Positions 1 through 12,250 of a stretch of 64,000 nt of DNA are shown piece by piece. The DNA lies in assembly GCA_964057225.1 (NCBI GenBank), contig OZ059895.1, positions 18,319,688 through 18,383,687 on the forward strand. The letters run 5' to 3'. The notes beneath the pieces were generated by a model, which was given only the letters and a program-made list of their open reading frames with translations, did not search any database and had not been told where the DNA came from. Position numbers and translations under genes: made by a program. Source of the stretch: Auanema rhodensis (Eukaryota > Nematoda > Chromadorea > Rhabditida > Rhabditidae). Position 1 is the stretch's first letter. Every line of letters begins with the position of its first letter.

Positions 1-22
1 TTATCTTCTACATTTTCAAAAC

Positions 23-27
23 AAAAA
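23..27 (-). terminator. Polymerase III T5 terminator (repeated in every unit)
   Basis: On the minus strand a run of five T begins 8 nt after the discriminator base and is followed by G and four more T. Oligo-T is the standard polymerase III stop. The same element recurs at 23+264k, shifted by one after the deletion at k=105. Confidence 0.85.
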
Positions 28-34
28 GGATTTC

Positions 35-106
35 TGGAGATATGGGGAATTGAACCCCAGCCCTCTCCCATGCTAAGGGAGCGCTCTACCACTGAGCTAT
101 ATCCCC
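35..106 (-). tRNA. tRNA-Ala(AGC), consensus copy k=0
   Basis: Read on the minus strand, the 72 nt fold into a complete cloverleaf. The acceptor stem is GGGGATA with TATCTCC, giving the G3:U70 wobble pair that is the main alanine identity element, and the discriminator is A73. The D stem is GCTC/GAGC, the anticodon stem CTCCC/GGGAG with loop TTAGCAT (anticodon AGC, positions 34-36), the variable loop AGGGC, and the T stem TGGGG/CCCCA with loop TTCAATT. The A box (TAGCTCAGTGG) and B box (GGTTCAATTCC) fit polymerase III consensus. There is no intron and no encoded CCA. It should decode GCU, and GCC/GCA by A34-to-inosine editing. About 167 of the 198 copies have this exact sequence. Confidence 0.96.
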
Positions 107-298
107 ACACATGTCCGTGTCTCAATTTCTTTATTCAAACCTACAGTACTTCGAGACTATAAACGAAAGATTGGAGGTAAAACTAAGTGCTGTCTACGTT
201 GTTTCAATTGAAAATCAACGGGATACTTTCTGTATTATGACGCTTGAAGCATTTTCCAATGTGGTAGTCTTCTACATTTTCAAAACAAAAAGGATTTC
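107..298. repeat. Representative 192-bp spacer of the array
   Basis: The spacer between tRNA k=0 and k=1 holds the 5' flank of k=0 (left part) and the 3' flank of k=1 (right part). The 5' flank is a constant run of about 80 bp. The middle, near 170-250, differs between unit subtypes. The right 30 bp contain the terminator of k=1. I see no second RNA gene, no conserved reading frame of its own and no strong hairpin in the spacer. Internal tRNA promoters are expected to drive transcription, so the spacer need not carry a promoter. Confidence 0.8.
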
Positions 299-370
299 TG
301 GAGATACGGGGAATTGAACCCCAGCCCTCTCCCATGCTAAGGGAGCGCTCTACCACTGAGCTATATCCCC
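299..370 (-). tRNA. tRNA-Ala(AGC) k=1, T-stem variant
   Basis: A single change at 307 makes the last T-stem pair U49-G65 instead of U49-A65. The stem is preserved by wobble, so function is probably kept. The same change recurs in k=6, five units away. Confidence 0.9.
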
Positions 371-1618
371 ACACATGTCCGTGTTTCAAGTTCTTTATTC
401 AAACCTACAGTACTTCGAGACTATAAACGAAAGATTGGAGGTGAAACCAAGTGCTGTCTACGTTATTTCAAAAAGAAATTAATAGAATACTCTCTGTATT
501 ATGACGCTTGAAGCATTTTCCAATGTCATTATCTTCTACATTTTCAAAACAAAAAGGATTTCTGGAGATATGGGGAATTGAACCCCAGCCCTCTCCCATG
601 CTAAGGGAGCGCTCTACCACTGAGCTATATCCCCACACATGTCCGTGTTTCAAGTTCTTTATTCAAACCTACAGTACTTCGAGACTATAAACGAAAGATT
701 GGAGGTGAAACCAATTGCTGTCTACGTTATTTCAAAAAGAAATTAATAGAATACTTTCTGTATTATGACGCTTGAAGCATTTTCCAATGTCATTATCTTC
801 TACATTTTCAAAACAAAAAGGATTTCTGGAGATATGGGGAATTGAACCCCAGCCCTCTCCCATGCTAAGGGAGCGCTCTACCACTGAGCTATATCCCCAC
901 ACATGTCCGTGTTTCAAGTTCTTTATTCAAACCTACAGTACTTCGAGACTATAAACGAAAGATTGGAGGTGAAACCAAGTGCTGTCTACGTTATTTCAAA
1001 AAGAAAATAATAGAATACTTTCTGTATTATGACGCTTGAAGCATTTTCCAATGTCATTATCTTCTACATTTTCAAAACAAAAAGGATTTCTGGAGATATG
1101 GGGAATTGAACCCCAGCCCTCTCCCATGCTAAGGGAGCGCTCTACCACTGAGCTATATCCCCACACATGTCCGTGTTTCAAGTTCTTTATTCAAACCTAC
1201 AGTACTTCGAGACTATAAACGAAAGATTGGAGGTGAAACCAAGTGCTGTCTACGTTATTTCAAAAAGAAAATAATAGAATACTTTCTGTATTATGACGCT
1301 TGAAGCATTTTCCAATGTCATTATCTTCTACATTTTCAAAACAAAAAGGATTTCTGGAGATATGGGGAATTGAACCCCAGCCCTCTCCCATGCTAAGGGA
1401 GCGCTCTACCACTGAGCTATATCCCCACACATGTCCGTGTCTCAATTTCTTTATTCAAACCTACAGTACTTCGAGACTATAAACGAAAGATTGGAGGTAA
1501 AACTAAGTGCTGTCTACGTTGTTTCAATTGAAAATCAACGGGATACTTTCTGTATTACGACGCTTGAAGCATTTTCCAATGTGGTAGTCTTCTACATTTT
1601 CAAAACAAAAAGGATTTC

Positions 1619-1690
1619 TGGAGATACGGGGAATTGAACCCCAGCCCTCTCCCATGCTAAGGGAGCGCTCTACCACTGAGCTATATCCCC
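1619..1690 (-). tRNA. tRNA-Ala(AGC) k=6, T-stem variant
   Basis: It has the same U49-G65 wobble as k=1 and lies exactly 1320 bp away, as expected for the 5-unit block duplication. Confidence 0.9.
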
Positions 1691-4258
1691 ACACATGTCC
1701 GTGTTTCAAGTTCTTTATTCAAACCTACAGTACTTCGAGACTATAAACGAAAGATTGGAGGTGAAACCAAGTGCTGTCTACGTTATTTCAAAAAGAAATT
1801 AATAGAATACTCTCTGTATTATGACGCTTGAAGCATTTTCCAATGTCATTATCTTCTACATTTTCAAAACAAAAAGGATTTCTGGAGATATGGGGAATTG
1901 AACCCCAGCCCTCTCCCATGCTAAGGGAGCGCTCTACCACTGAGCTATATCCCCACACATGTCCGTGTTTCAAGTTCTTTATTCAAACCTACAGTACTTC
2001 GAGACTATAAACGAAAGATTGGAGGTGAAACCAAGTGCTGTCTACGTTATTTCAAAAAGAAATTAATAGAATACTTTCTGTATTATGACGCTTGAAGCAT
2101 TTTCCAATGTCATTATCTTCTACATTTTCAAAACAAAAAGGATTTCTGGAGATATGGGGAATTGAACCCCAGCCCTCTCCCATGCTAAGGGAGCGCTCTA
2201 CCACTGAGCTATATCCCCACACATGTCCGTGTTTCAAGTTCTTTATTCAAACCTACAGTACTTCGAGACTATAAACGAAAGATTGGAGGTGAAACCAAGT
2301 GCTGTCTACGTTATTTCAAAAAGAAAATAATAGAATACTTTCTGTATTATGACGCTTGAAGCATTTTCCAATGTCATTATCTTCTACATTTTCAAAACAA
2401 AAAGGATTTCTGGAGATATGGGGAATTGAACCCCAGCCCTCTCCCATGCTAAGGGAGCGCTCTACCACTGAGCTATATCCCCACACATGTCCGTGTCTCA
2501 ATTTCTTTATTCAAACCTACAGTACTTCGAGACTATAAACGAAAGATTGGAGGTGAAAACAAGTGCTGTCTACGTTGTTTCAAATAGAAAATAATAGAAT
2601 AATCTCTGTATTATGACGCTTGAGGCATTTTCCAATGTCATTATCTTCTACATTTTCAAAACAAAAAGGATTTCTGGAGATATGGGGAATTGAACCCCAG
2701 CCCTCTCCCATGCTAAGGGAGCGCTCTACCACTGAGCTATATCCCCACACATATCCGTGTCTCAATTTCTTTATTCAAACCTACAGTACTTCGAGACTAT
2801 AAACGAAAGATTGGAGGTGAAACCAAGTGCTGTCTACGTTATTTCAAAAAGAAAATAATAGAATACTTTCTGTATTATGACGCTTGAAGCATTTTCCAAT
2901 GTCATTATCTTCTACATTTTCAAAACAAAAAGGATTTCTGGAGATATGGGGAATTGAACCCCAGCCCTCTCCCATGCTAAGGGAGCGCTCTACCACTGAG
3001 CTATATCCCCACACATGTCCGTGTTTCAAGTTCTTTATTCAAACCTACAGTACTTCGAGACTATAAACGAAAGATTGGAGGTGAAACCAAGTGCTGTCTA
3101 CGTTATTTCAAAAAGAAATTAATAGAATACTTTCTGTATTATGACGCTTGAAGCATTTTCCAATGTCATTATCTTCTACATTTTCAAAACAAAAAGGATT
3201 TCTGGAGATATGGGGAATTGAACCCCAGCCCTCTCCCATGCTAAGGGAGCGCTCTACCACTGAGCTATATCCCCACACATGTCCGTGTTTCAAGTTCTTT
3301 ATTCAAACCTACAGTACTTCGAGACTATAAACGAAAGATTGGAGGTGAAAACAAGTGCTGTCTACGTTGTTTCAAATAGAAAATAATAGAATAATCTCTG
3401 TAATATGACGCTTGAGGCATTTTCCAATGTCATTATCTTCTACATTTTCAAAACAAAAAGGATTTCTGGAGATATGGGGAATTGAACCCCAGCCCTCTCC
3501 CATGCTAAGGGAGCGCTCTACCACTGAGCTATATCCCCACACATGTCCGTGTTTCAAGTTCTTTATTCAAACCTACAGTACTTCGAGACTATAAACGAAA
3601 GATTGGAGGTGAAAACAAGTGCTGTCTACGTTGTTTCAAATAGAAAATAATAGAATAATCTCTGTAATATGACGCTTGAGGCATTTTCCAATGTCATTAT
3701 CTTCTACATTTTCAAAACAAAAAGGATTTCTGGAGATATGGGGAATTGAACCCCAGCCCTCTCCCATGCTAAGGGAGCGCTCTACCACTGAGCTATATCC
3801 CCACACATGTCCGTGTTTCAAGTTCTTTATTCAAACCTACAGTACTTCGAGACTATAAACGAAAGATTGGAGGTGAAAACAAGTGCTGTCTACGTTGTTT
3901 CAAATAGAAAATAATAGAATAATCTCTGTATTATGACGCTTGAGGCATTTTCCAATGTCATTATCTTCTACATTTTCAAAACAAAAAGGATTTCTGGAGA
4001 TATGGGGAATTGAACCCCAGCCCTCTCCCATGCTAAGGGAGCGCTCTACCACTGAGCTATATCCCCACACATGTCCGTGTTTCAAGTTCTTTATTCAAAC
4101 CTACAGTACTTCGAGACTATAAACGAAAGATTGGAGGTGAAAACAAGTGCTGTCTACGTTGTTTCAAATAGAAAATAATAGAATAATCTCTGTAATATGA
4201 CGCTTGAGGCATTTTCCAATGTCATTATCTTCTACATTTTCATAACAAAAAGGATTTC

Positions 4259-4330
4259 TGGAGATATGGGGAATTGAACCCCAGCCCTCTCCCATGCTAA
4301 GGGAGCGCTCTACCACTGAGGTATATCCCC
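4259..4330 (-). tRNA. tRNA-Ala(AGC) k=16, D-stem mismatch
   Basis: The base at 4321 is changed so that G10 becomes C. This breaks pair 10-25 in the D stem and alters the A box. A nearby spacer change at 4243 lies beside the terminator. Reduced transcription or folding is likely. Confidence 0.8.
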
Positions 4331-4522
4331 ACACATGTCCGTGTCTCAATTTCTTTATTCAAACCTACAGTACTTCGAGACTATAAACGAAAGATTGGAG
4401 GTAAAACTAAGTGCTGTCTACGTTGTTTCAATTGAAAATCAACGGGATACTTTCTGTATTACGACGCTTGAAGCATTTTCCAATGTGGTAGTCTTCTACA
4501 TTTTCAAAACAAAAAGGATTTC

Positions 4523-4594
4523 TGGAGATATGGGGAATTGAACCGCAGCCCTCTCCCATGCTAAGGGAGCGCTCTACCACTGAGCTATATCCCC
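4523..4594 (-). tRNA. tRNA-Ala(AGC) k=17, T-stem mismatch
   Basis: The base at 4545 is changed so that G51 becomes C, opposite C63, which breaks one T-stem pair. Acceptor stem, anticodon and G3:U70 are intact. Confidence 0.8.
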
Positions 4595-7500
4595 ACACAT
4601 ATCCGTGTCTCAATTTCTTTATTCAAACTTACAGTACTTCGAGACTATAAACGAAAGATTGGAGGTGAAACCAAGTGCTGTCTACGTTATTTCAAAAAGA
4701 AATTAATAGAATACTCTCTGTATTATGACGCTTGAAGCATTTTCCAATGTCATTATCTTCTACATTTTCAAAACAAAAAGGATTTCTGGAGATATGGGGA
4801 ATTGAACCCCAGCCCTCTCCCATGCTAAGGGAGCGCTCTACCACTGAGCTATATCCCCACACATGTCCGTGTCTCAATTTCTTTATTCAAACCTACAGTA
4901 CTTCGAGACTATAAACGAAAGATTGGAGGTGAAAACAAGTGCTGTCTACGTTGTTTCAAATAGAAAATAATAGAATAATCTCTGTATTATGACGCTTGAG
5001 GCATTTTCCAATGTCATTATCTTCTACATTTTCAAAACAAAAAGGATTTCTGGAGATATGGGGAATTGAACCCCAGCCCTCTCCCATGCTAAGGGAGCGC
5101 TCTACCACTGAGCTATATCCCCACACATGTCCGTGTTTCAAGTTCTTTATTCAAACCTACAGTACTTCGAGACTATAAACGAAAGATTGGAGGTGAAAAC
5201 AAGTGCTGTCTACGTTGTTTCAAATAGAAAATAATAGAATAATCTCTGTATTATGACGCTTGAGGCATTTTCCAATGTCATTATCTTCTACATTTTCAAA
5301 ACAAAAAGGATTTCTGGAGATATGGGGAATTGAACCCCAGCCCTCTCCCATGCTAAGGGAGCGCTCTACCACTGAGCTATATCCCCACACATGTCCGTGT
5401 TTCAAGTTCTTTATTCAAACCTACAGTACTTCGAGACTATAAACGAAAGATTGGAGGTGAAACCAAGTGCTGTCTACGTTATTTCAAAAAGAAATTAATA
5501 GAATACTTTCTGTATTATGACGCTTGAAGCATTTTCCAATGTCATTATCTTCTACATTTTCAAAACAAAAAGGATTTCTGGAGATATGGGGAATTGAACC
5601 CCAGCCCTCTCCCATGCTAAGGGAGCGCTCTACCACTGAGCTATATCCCCACACATGTCCGTGTCTCAATTTCTTTATTCAAACCTACAGTACTTCGAGA
5701 CTATAAACGAAAGATTGGAGGTGAAACCAAGTGCTGTCTACGTTATTTCAGATAGAAAATAATAGAATACTTTCTGTATTATGACGCTTGAAGCATTTTC
5801 CAATGTCATTATCTTCTACATTTTCAAAACAAAAAGGATTTCTGGAGATATGGGGAATTGAACCCCAGCCCTCTCCCATGCTAAGGGAGCGCTCTACCAC
5901 TGAGCTATATCCCCACACATATCCGTGTCTCAATTTCTTTATTCAAACCTACAGTACTTCGAGACTATAAACGAAAGATTGGAGGTGAAACCAAGTGCTG
6001 TCTACGTTATTTCAAAAAGAAATTAATAGAATACTCTCTGTATTATGACGCTTGAAGCATTTTCCAATGTCATTATCTTCTACATTTTCAAAACAAAAAG
6101 GATTTCTGGAGATATGGGGAATTGAACCCCAGCCCTCTCCCATGCTAAGGGAGCGCTCTACCACTGAGCTATATCCCCACACATATCCGTGTCTCAATTT
6201 CTTTATTCAAACCTACAGTACTTCGAGACTATAAACGAAAGATTGGAGGTGAAACCAAGTGCTGTCTACGTTATTTCAAAAAGAAACTAATAGAATACTC
6301 TCTGTATTATGACGCTTGAAGCATTTTCCAATGTCATTATCTTCTACATTTTCAAAACAAAAAGGATTTCTGGAGATATGGGGAATTGAACCCCAGCCCT
6401 CTCCCATGCTAAGGGAGCGCTCTACCACTGAGCTATATCCCCACACATATCCGTGTCTCAATTTCTTTATTCAAACCTACAGTACTTCGAGACTATAAAC
6501 GAAAGATTGGAGGTGAAACCAAGTGCTGTCTACGTTATTTCGGATAGAAATTAATAGAATACTCTCAGTATTATGACGCTTGAAGCATTTCCCATTGTCA
6601 TTATCTTCTACATTTTCAAAACAAAAAGGATTTCTGGAGATATGGGGAATTGAACCCCAGCCCTCTCCCATGCTAAGGGAGCGCTCTACCACTGAGCTAT
6701 ATCCCCACACATGTCCGTGTTTCAAGTTCTTTATTCAAACCTACAGTACTTCGAGACTATAAACGAAAGATTGGACGTGAAAACAAGTGCTGTCTACGTT
6801 GTTTCAGATAGAAATTAATAGAATACTCTCTGTATTATGACGCTTGAAGCATTTTCCAATGTCATTATCTTCTACATTTTCAAAACAAAAAGGATTTCTG
6901 GAGATATGGGGAATTGAACCCCAGCCCTCTCCCATGCTAAGGGAGCGCTCTACCACTGAGCTATATCCCCACACATGTCCGTGTCTCAATTTCTTTATTC
7001 AAACCTACAGTACTTCGAGACTATAAACGAAAGATTGAAGGTGAAACCAAGTGCTGTCTACGTTATTTCAGATAGAAATTAATAGAATACTCTCTGTATT
7101 ATGACGCTTGAAGCATTTTCCAATGTCATTATCTTCTACATTTTCAAAACAAAAAGGATTTCTGGAGATATGGGGAATTGAACCCCAGCCCTCTCCCATG
7201 CTAAGGGAGCGCTCTACCACTGAGCTATATCCCCACACATGTCCGTCTTTCAAGTTCTTTATTCAAACCTACAGTACTTCGAGACTATAAACGAAAGATT
7301 GGACGTGAAAACAAGTGCTGTCTACGTTGTTTCAGATAGAAATTAATAGAATACTCTCTGTATTATGACGCTTGAAGCATTTTCCAATGTCATTATCTTC
7401 TACATTTTCAAAACAAAAAGGATTTCTGGAGATATGGGGAATTGAACCCCAGCCCTCTCCCATGCTAAGGGAGCGCTCTACCACTGAGCTATATCCCCAC

Positions 7501-7954
7501 ACATGTCCGTGTCTCAATTTCTTTATTCAAACCTACAGTACTTCGAGACTATAAACGAAAGATTGGAGGTGAAACCAAGTGCTGTCTACGTTGTTTCAAT
7601 TGAAAATCAATGGGATACTCTCTGTATTATGACTCTTAAAGCATTTCTTAATGTCATTATCTTCTACATTTTCAAAACAAAAAGGATTTCTGGAGATATG
7701 GGGAATTGAACCCCAGCCCTCTCCCATGCTAAGGGAGCGCTCTACCACTGAGCTATATCCCCACACATGTCCGTGTTTCAAGTTCTTTATTCAAACCTAC
7801 AGTACTTCGAGACTATAAACGAAAGATTGGACGTGAAAACAAGTGCTGTCTACGTTGTTTCAAATAGAAATTAATAGAATACTCTCTGTATTATGACGCT
7901 TGAAGCATTTTCCAATGTCATTATCTTCTACATTTTCAAAACAAAAAGGATTTC

Positions 7955-8026
7955 AGGAGATATGGGGAATTGAACCCCAGCCCTCTCCCATGCTAAGGGA
8001 GCGCTGTACCACTGAGCTATATCCCC
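7955..8026 (-). tRNA. tRNA-Ala(AGC) k=30, two lesions
   Basis: The discriminator base at 7955 is changed from A73 to U73, and the change at 8006 turns G22 into C, breaking D-stem pair 13-22. A73 supports recognition by alanyl-tRNA synthetase, so this copy is probably weak or silent. Confidence 0.75.
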
Positions 8027-8465
8027 ACACATGTCCGTGTTTCAAGTTCTTTATTCAAACCTACAGTACTTCGAGACTATAAACGAAAGATTGGAGGTGA
8101 AACCAAGTGCTGTCTACGTTATTTCAGATAGAAATTAATAGAATACTCTCTGTATTATGACGCTTGAAGCATTTCTTAATCTCATTATCTTCTACATTTT
8201 CAAAACAAAAAGGATTTCTGGAGATATGGGGAATTGAACCCCAGCCCTCTCCCATGCTAAGGGAGCGCTCTACCACTGAGCTATATCCCCACACATGTCC
8301 GTGTTTCAAGTTCTTTATTCAAACCTACAGTACTTCGAGACTATAAACGAAAGATTGGAGGTGAAACCAAGTGCTGTCTACGTTATTTCAAAAAGAAATT
8401 AATAGAATACTCTCTGTATTATGACGCTTGAAGCATTTTCCAATGTCATTATCTTCTACATTTTC

Positions 8466-8475
8466 AAAAAAAAAA
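8466..8475 (-). terminator. Extended T10 terminator, unit k=32
   Basis: One C-to-A change on the plus strand fuses the usual run and its neighbour into ten T on the minus strand. The next unit, k=33, carries the same change at 8730-8739 and is otherwise identical, so this looks like a fresh single-unit duplication. Confidence 0.75.
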
Positions 8476-9802
8476 GGATTTCTGGAGATATGGGGAATTG
8501 AACCCCAGCCCTCTCCCATGCTAAGGGAGCGCTCTACCACTGAGCTATATCCCCACACATGTCCGTGTTTCAAGTTCTTTATTCAAACCTACAGTACTTC
8601 GAGACTATAAACGAAAGATTGGAGGTGAAACCAAGTGCTGTCTACGTTATTTCAAAAAGAAATTAATAGAATACTCTCTGTATTATGACGCTTGAAGCAT
8701 TTTCCAATGTCATTATCTTCTACATTTTCAAAAAAAAAAGGATTTCTGGAGATATGGGGAATTGAACCCCAGCCCTCTCCCATGCTAAGGGAGCGCTCTA
8801 CCACTGAGCTATATCCCCACACATGTCCGTGTTTCAAGTTCTTTATTCAAACCTACAGTACTTCGAGACTATGAACGAAAGATTGGACGTGACAACAAGT
8901 GCTGTCTACGTTGTTTCAAAAAGAAATTAATAGAATACTCTCTGTATTATGACGCTTGAAGCATTTTCCAATGTCATTATCTTCTACATTTTCAAAACAA
9001 AAAGGATTTCTGGAGATATGGGGAATTGAACCCCAGCCCTCTCCCATGCTAAGGGAGCGCTCTACCACTGAGCTATATCCCCACACATATCCGTGTCTCA
9101 ATTTCTTTATTCAAATCTACAGTACTTCGAGACTATAAACGAAAGATTGGAGGTGAAACCAAGTGCTGTCTACGTTATTTCAAAAAGAAAATAATAGAAT
9201 AATCTCTGTATTATGACGCTTGAGGCATTTTCCAATGTCATTATCTTCTACATTTTCAAAACAAAAAGGATTTCTGGAGATATGGGGAATTGAACCCCAG
9301 CCCTCTCCCATGCTAAGGGAGCGCTCTACCACTGAGCTATATCCCCACACATGTCCGTGTTTCAAGTTCTTTATTCAAACCTACAGTACTTCGAGACTAT
9401 AAACGAAAGATTGGAGGTGAAACCAAGTGCTGTCTACGTTATTTCAGATAGAAAATAATAGAATACTTTTTGTATTATGACGCTTGAAGCATTTTCCAAT
9501 GTCATTATCTTCTACATTTTCAAAACAAAAAGGATTTCTGGAGATATGGGGAATTGAACCCCAGCCCTCTCCCATGCTAAGGGAGCGCTCTACCACTGAG
9601 CTATATCCCCACACATGTCCGTGTTTCAAGTTCTTTATTCAAACCTACAGTACTTCGAGACTATAAACGAAAGATTGGAGGTGAAACCAAGTGCTGTCTA
9701 CGTTATTTCAAAAAGAAATTAATAGAATACTCTCTGTATTATGACGCTTGAAGCATTTTCCAATGTCATTATCTTCTACATTTTCAAAACAAAAAGGATT
9801 TC

Positions 9803-9874
9803 TGGTGATATGGGGAATTGAACCCCAGCCCTCTCCCATGCTAAGGGAGCGCTCTACCACTGAGCTATATCCCC
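9803..9874 (-). tRNA. tRNA-Ala(AGC) k=37, G3:U70 destroyed (A70)
   Basis: The base at 9806 is changed so that U70 becomes A, leaving G3 opposite A70. G3:U70 is the main alanine identity element, so this copy should be charged poorly by alanyl-tRNA synthetase. The rest of the cloverleaf and both promoter boxes are intact, so it may still be transcribed. Confidence 0.8.
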
Positions 9875-10330
9875 ACACATATCCGTGTCTCAATTTCTTT
9901 ATTCAAATCTACAGTACTTCGAGACTATAAACGAAAGATTGGAGGTGAAACCAAGTGCTGTCTACGTTATTTCAAAAAGAAAATAATAGAATAATCTCTG
10001 TATTATGACGCTTGAGGCATTTTCCAATGTCATTATCTTCTACATTTTCAAAACAAAAAGGATTTCTGGAGATATGGGGAATTGAACCCCAGCCCTCTCC
10101 CATGCTAAGGGAGCGCTCTACCACTGAGCTATATCCCCACACATGTCCGTGTTTCAAGTTCTTTATTCAAACCTACAGTACTTCGAGACTATAAACGAAA
10201 GATTGGAGGTGAAACCAAGTGCTGTCTACGTTATTTCAGATAGAAAATAATAGAATACTTTCTGTATTATGACGCTTGAAGCATTTTCCAATGTCATTAT
10301 CTTCTACATTTTCAAAACAAAAAGGATTTC

Positions 10331-10402
10331 TGGAGATATGGGGAATTGAACCCCAGCCCTCTCCCATGCTAAGGGAGCGCTCTACCACTGAGCTATATCC
10401 TC
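10331..10402 (-). tRNA. tRNA-Ala(AGC) k=39, acceptor mismatch
   Basis: The base at 10401 is changed so that G2 becomes A, opposite C71. G3:U70 next to it is intact, but the acceptor end is weakened. Confidence 0.8.
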
Positions 10403-12178
10403 ACACATGTCCGTGTTTCAAGTTCTTTATTCAAACCTACAGTACTTCGAGACTATAAACGAAAGATTGGAGGTGAAACCAAGTGCTGTCTACGTTATTT
10501 CAAAAAGAAATTAATAGAATACTCTCTGTATTATGACGCTTGAAGCATTTTCCAATGTCATTATCTTCTACATTTTCAAAACAAAAAGGATTTCTGGAGA
10601 TATGGGGAATTGAACCCCAGCCCTCTCCCATGCTAAGGGAGCGCTCTACCACTGAGCTATATCCCCACACATGTCCGTGTTTCAAGTTCTTTATTCAAAC
10701 CTACAGTACTTTGAGACTATAAACGAAAGATTGGAGGTGAAACCAAGTGCTGTCTACGTTATTTCAGATAGAAAATAATAGAATACTTTCTGTATTATGA
10801 CGCTTGAAGCATTTTCCAATGTCATTATCTTCTACATTTTCAAAACAAAAAGGATTTCTGGAGATATGGGGAATTGAACCCCAGCCCTCTCCCATGCTAA
10901 GGGAGCGCTCTACCACTGAGCTATATCCCCACACATGTCCGTGTTTCAAGTTCTTTATTCAAACCTACAGTACTTCGAGACTATAAACGAAAGATTGGAG
11001 GTGAAACCAAGTGCTGTCTACGTTATTTCAAAAAGAAATTAATAGAATACTCTCTGTATTATGACGCTTGAAGCATTTTCCAATGTCATTATCTTCTACA
11101 TTTTCAAAACAAAAAGGATTTCTGGAGATATGGGGAATTGAACCCCAGCCCTCTCCCATGCTAAGGGAGCGCTCTACCACTGAGCTATATCCCCACACAT
11201 GTCCGTGTTTCAAGTTCTTTATTCAAACCTACAGTACTTCGAGACTATAAACGAAAGATTGGAGGTGAAACCAAGTGCTGTCTACGTTATTTCAAGAAGA
11301 AATTAATAGAATACTCTCTGTATTATGACGCTTGAAGCATTTTCCAATGTCATTATCTTCTACATTTTCAAAACAAAAAGGATTTCTGGAGATATGGGGA
11401 ATTGAACCCCAGCCCTCTCCCATGCTAAGGGAGCGCTCTACCACTGAGCTATATCCCCACACATGTCCGTGTTTCAAGTTCTTTATTCAAACCTACAGTA
11501 CTTCGAGACTATGAACGAAAGATTGGACGTGAGAACAAGTGCTGTCTACGTTGTTTCAAAAAGAAATTAATAGAATACTCTCTGTATTATGACGCTTGAA
11601 GCATTTTCCAATGTCATTATCTTCTACATTTTCAAAACAAAAAGGATTTCTGGAGATATGGGGAATTGAACCCCAGCCCTCTCCCATGCTAAGGGAGCGC
11701 TCTACCACTGAGCTATATCCCCACACATATCCGTGTCTCAATTTCTTTATTCAAACCTACAGTACTTCGAGACTATAAACGAAAGATTGGAGGTGAAACC
11801 AAGTGCTGTCTACGTTATTTCAGATAGAAAATAATAGAATACTTTCTGTATTATGACGCTTGAAGCATTTTCCAATGTCATTATCTTCTACATTTTCAAA
11901 ACAAAAAGGATTTCTGGAGATATGGGGAATTGAACCCCAGCCCTCTCCCATGCTAAGGGAGCGCTCTACCACTGAGCTATATCCCCACACATATCCGTGT
12001 CTCAATTTCTTTATTCAAACCTACAGTACTTCGAGACTATAAACGAAAGATTGGAGGTGAAACCAAGTGCTGTCTACGTTATTTCAGATAGAAAATAATA
12101 GAATACTTTCTGTATTATGACGCTTGAAGCATTTTCCAATGTCATTATCTTCTACATTTTCAAAACAAAAAGGATTTC

Positions 12179-12250
12179 TGGAGATATGGGGAATTGAACC
12201 CAAGCCCTCTCCCATGCTAAGGGAGCGCTCTACCACTGAGCTATATCCCC
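12179..12250 (-). tRNA. tRNA-Ala(AGC) k=46, T-stem mismatch
   Basis: The base at 12202 is changed so that G50 becomes U, opposite C64. Other elements are intact. Confidence 0.8.

Larger units (their letters stand above)
1..1160. repeat. Left copy of a 5-unit (1320-bp register) duplicated block
   Basis: This stretch is nearly identical to 1321-2480. Both begin with the same unit phase and share the T49 variant tRNA (k=1 and k=6) and the same order of spacer subtypes. I saw two differences: the base at 239 against 1559, and 'accaattgctg' near 711 against 'accaagtgctg' near 2031. The copies diverge around 1170 and 2490, where the 5' flank subtype changes. Confidence 0.85.
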
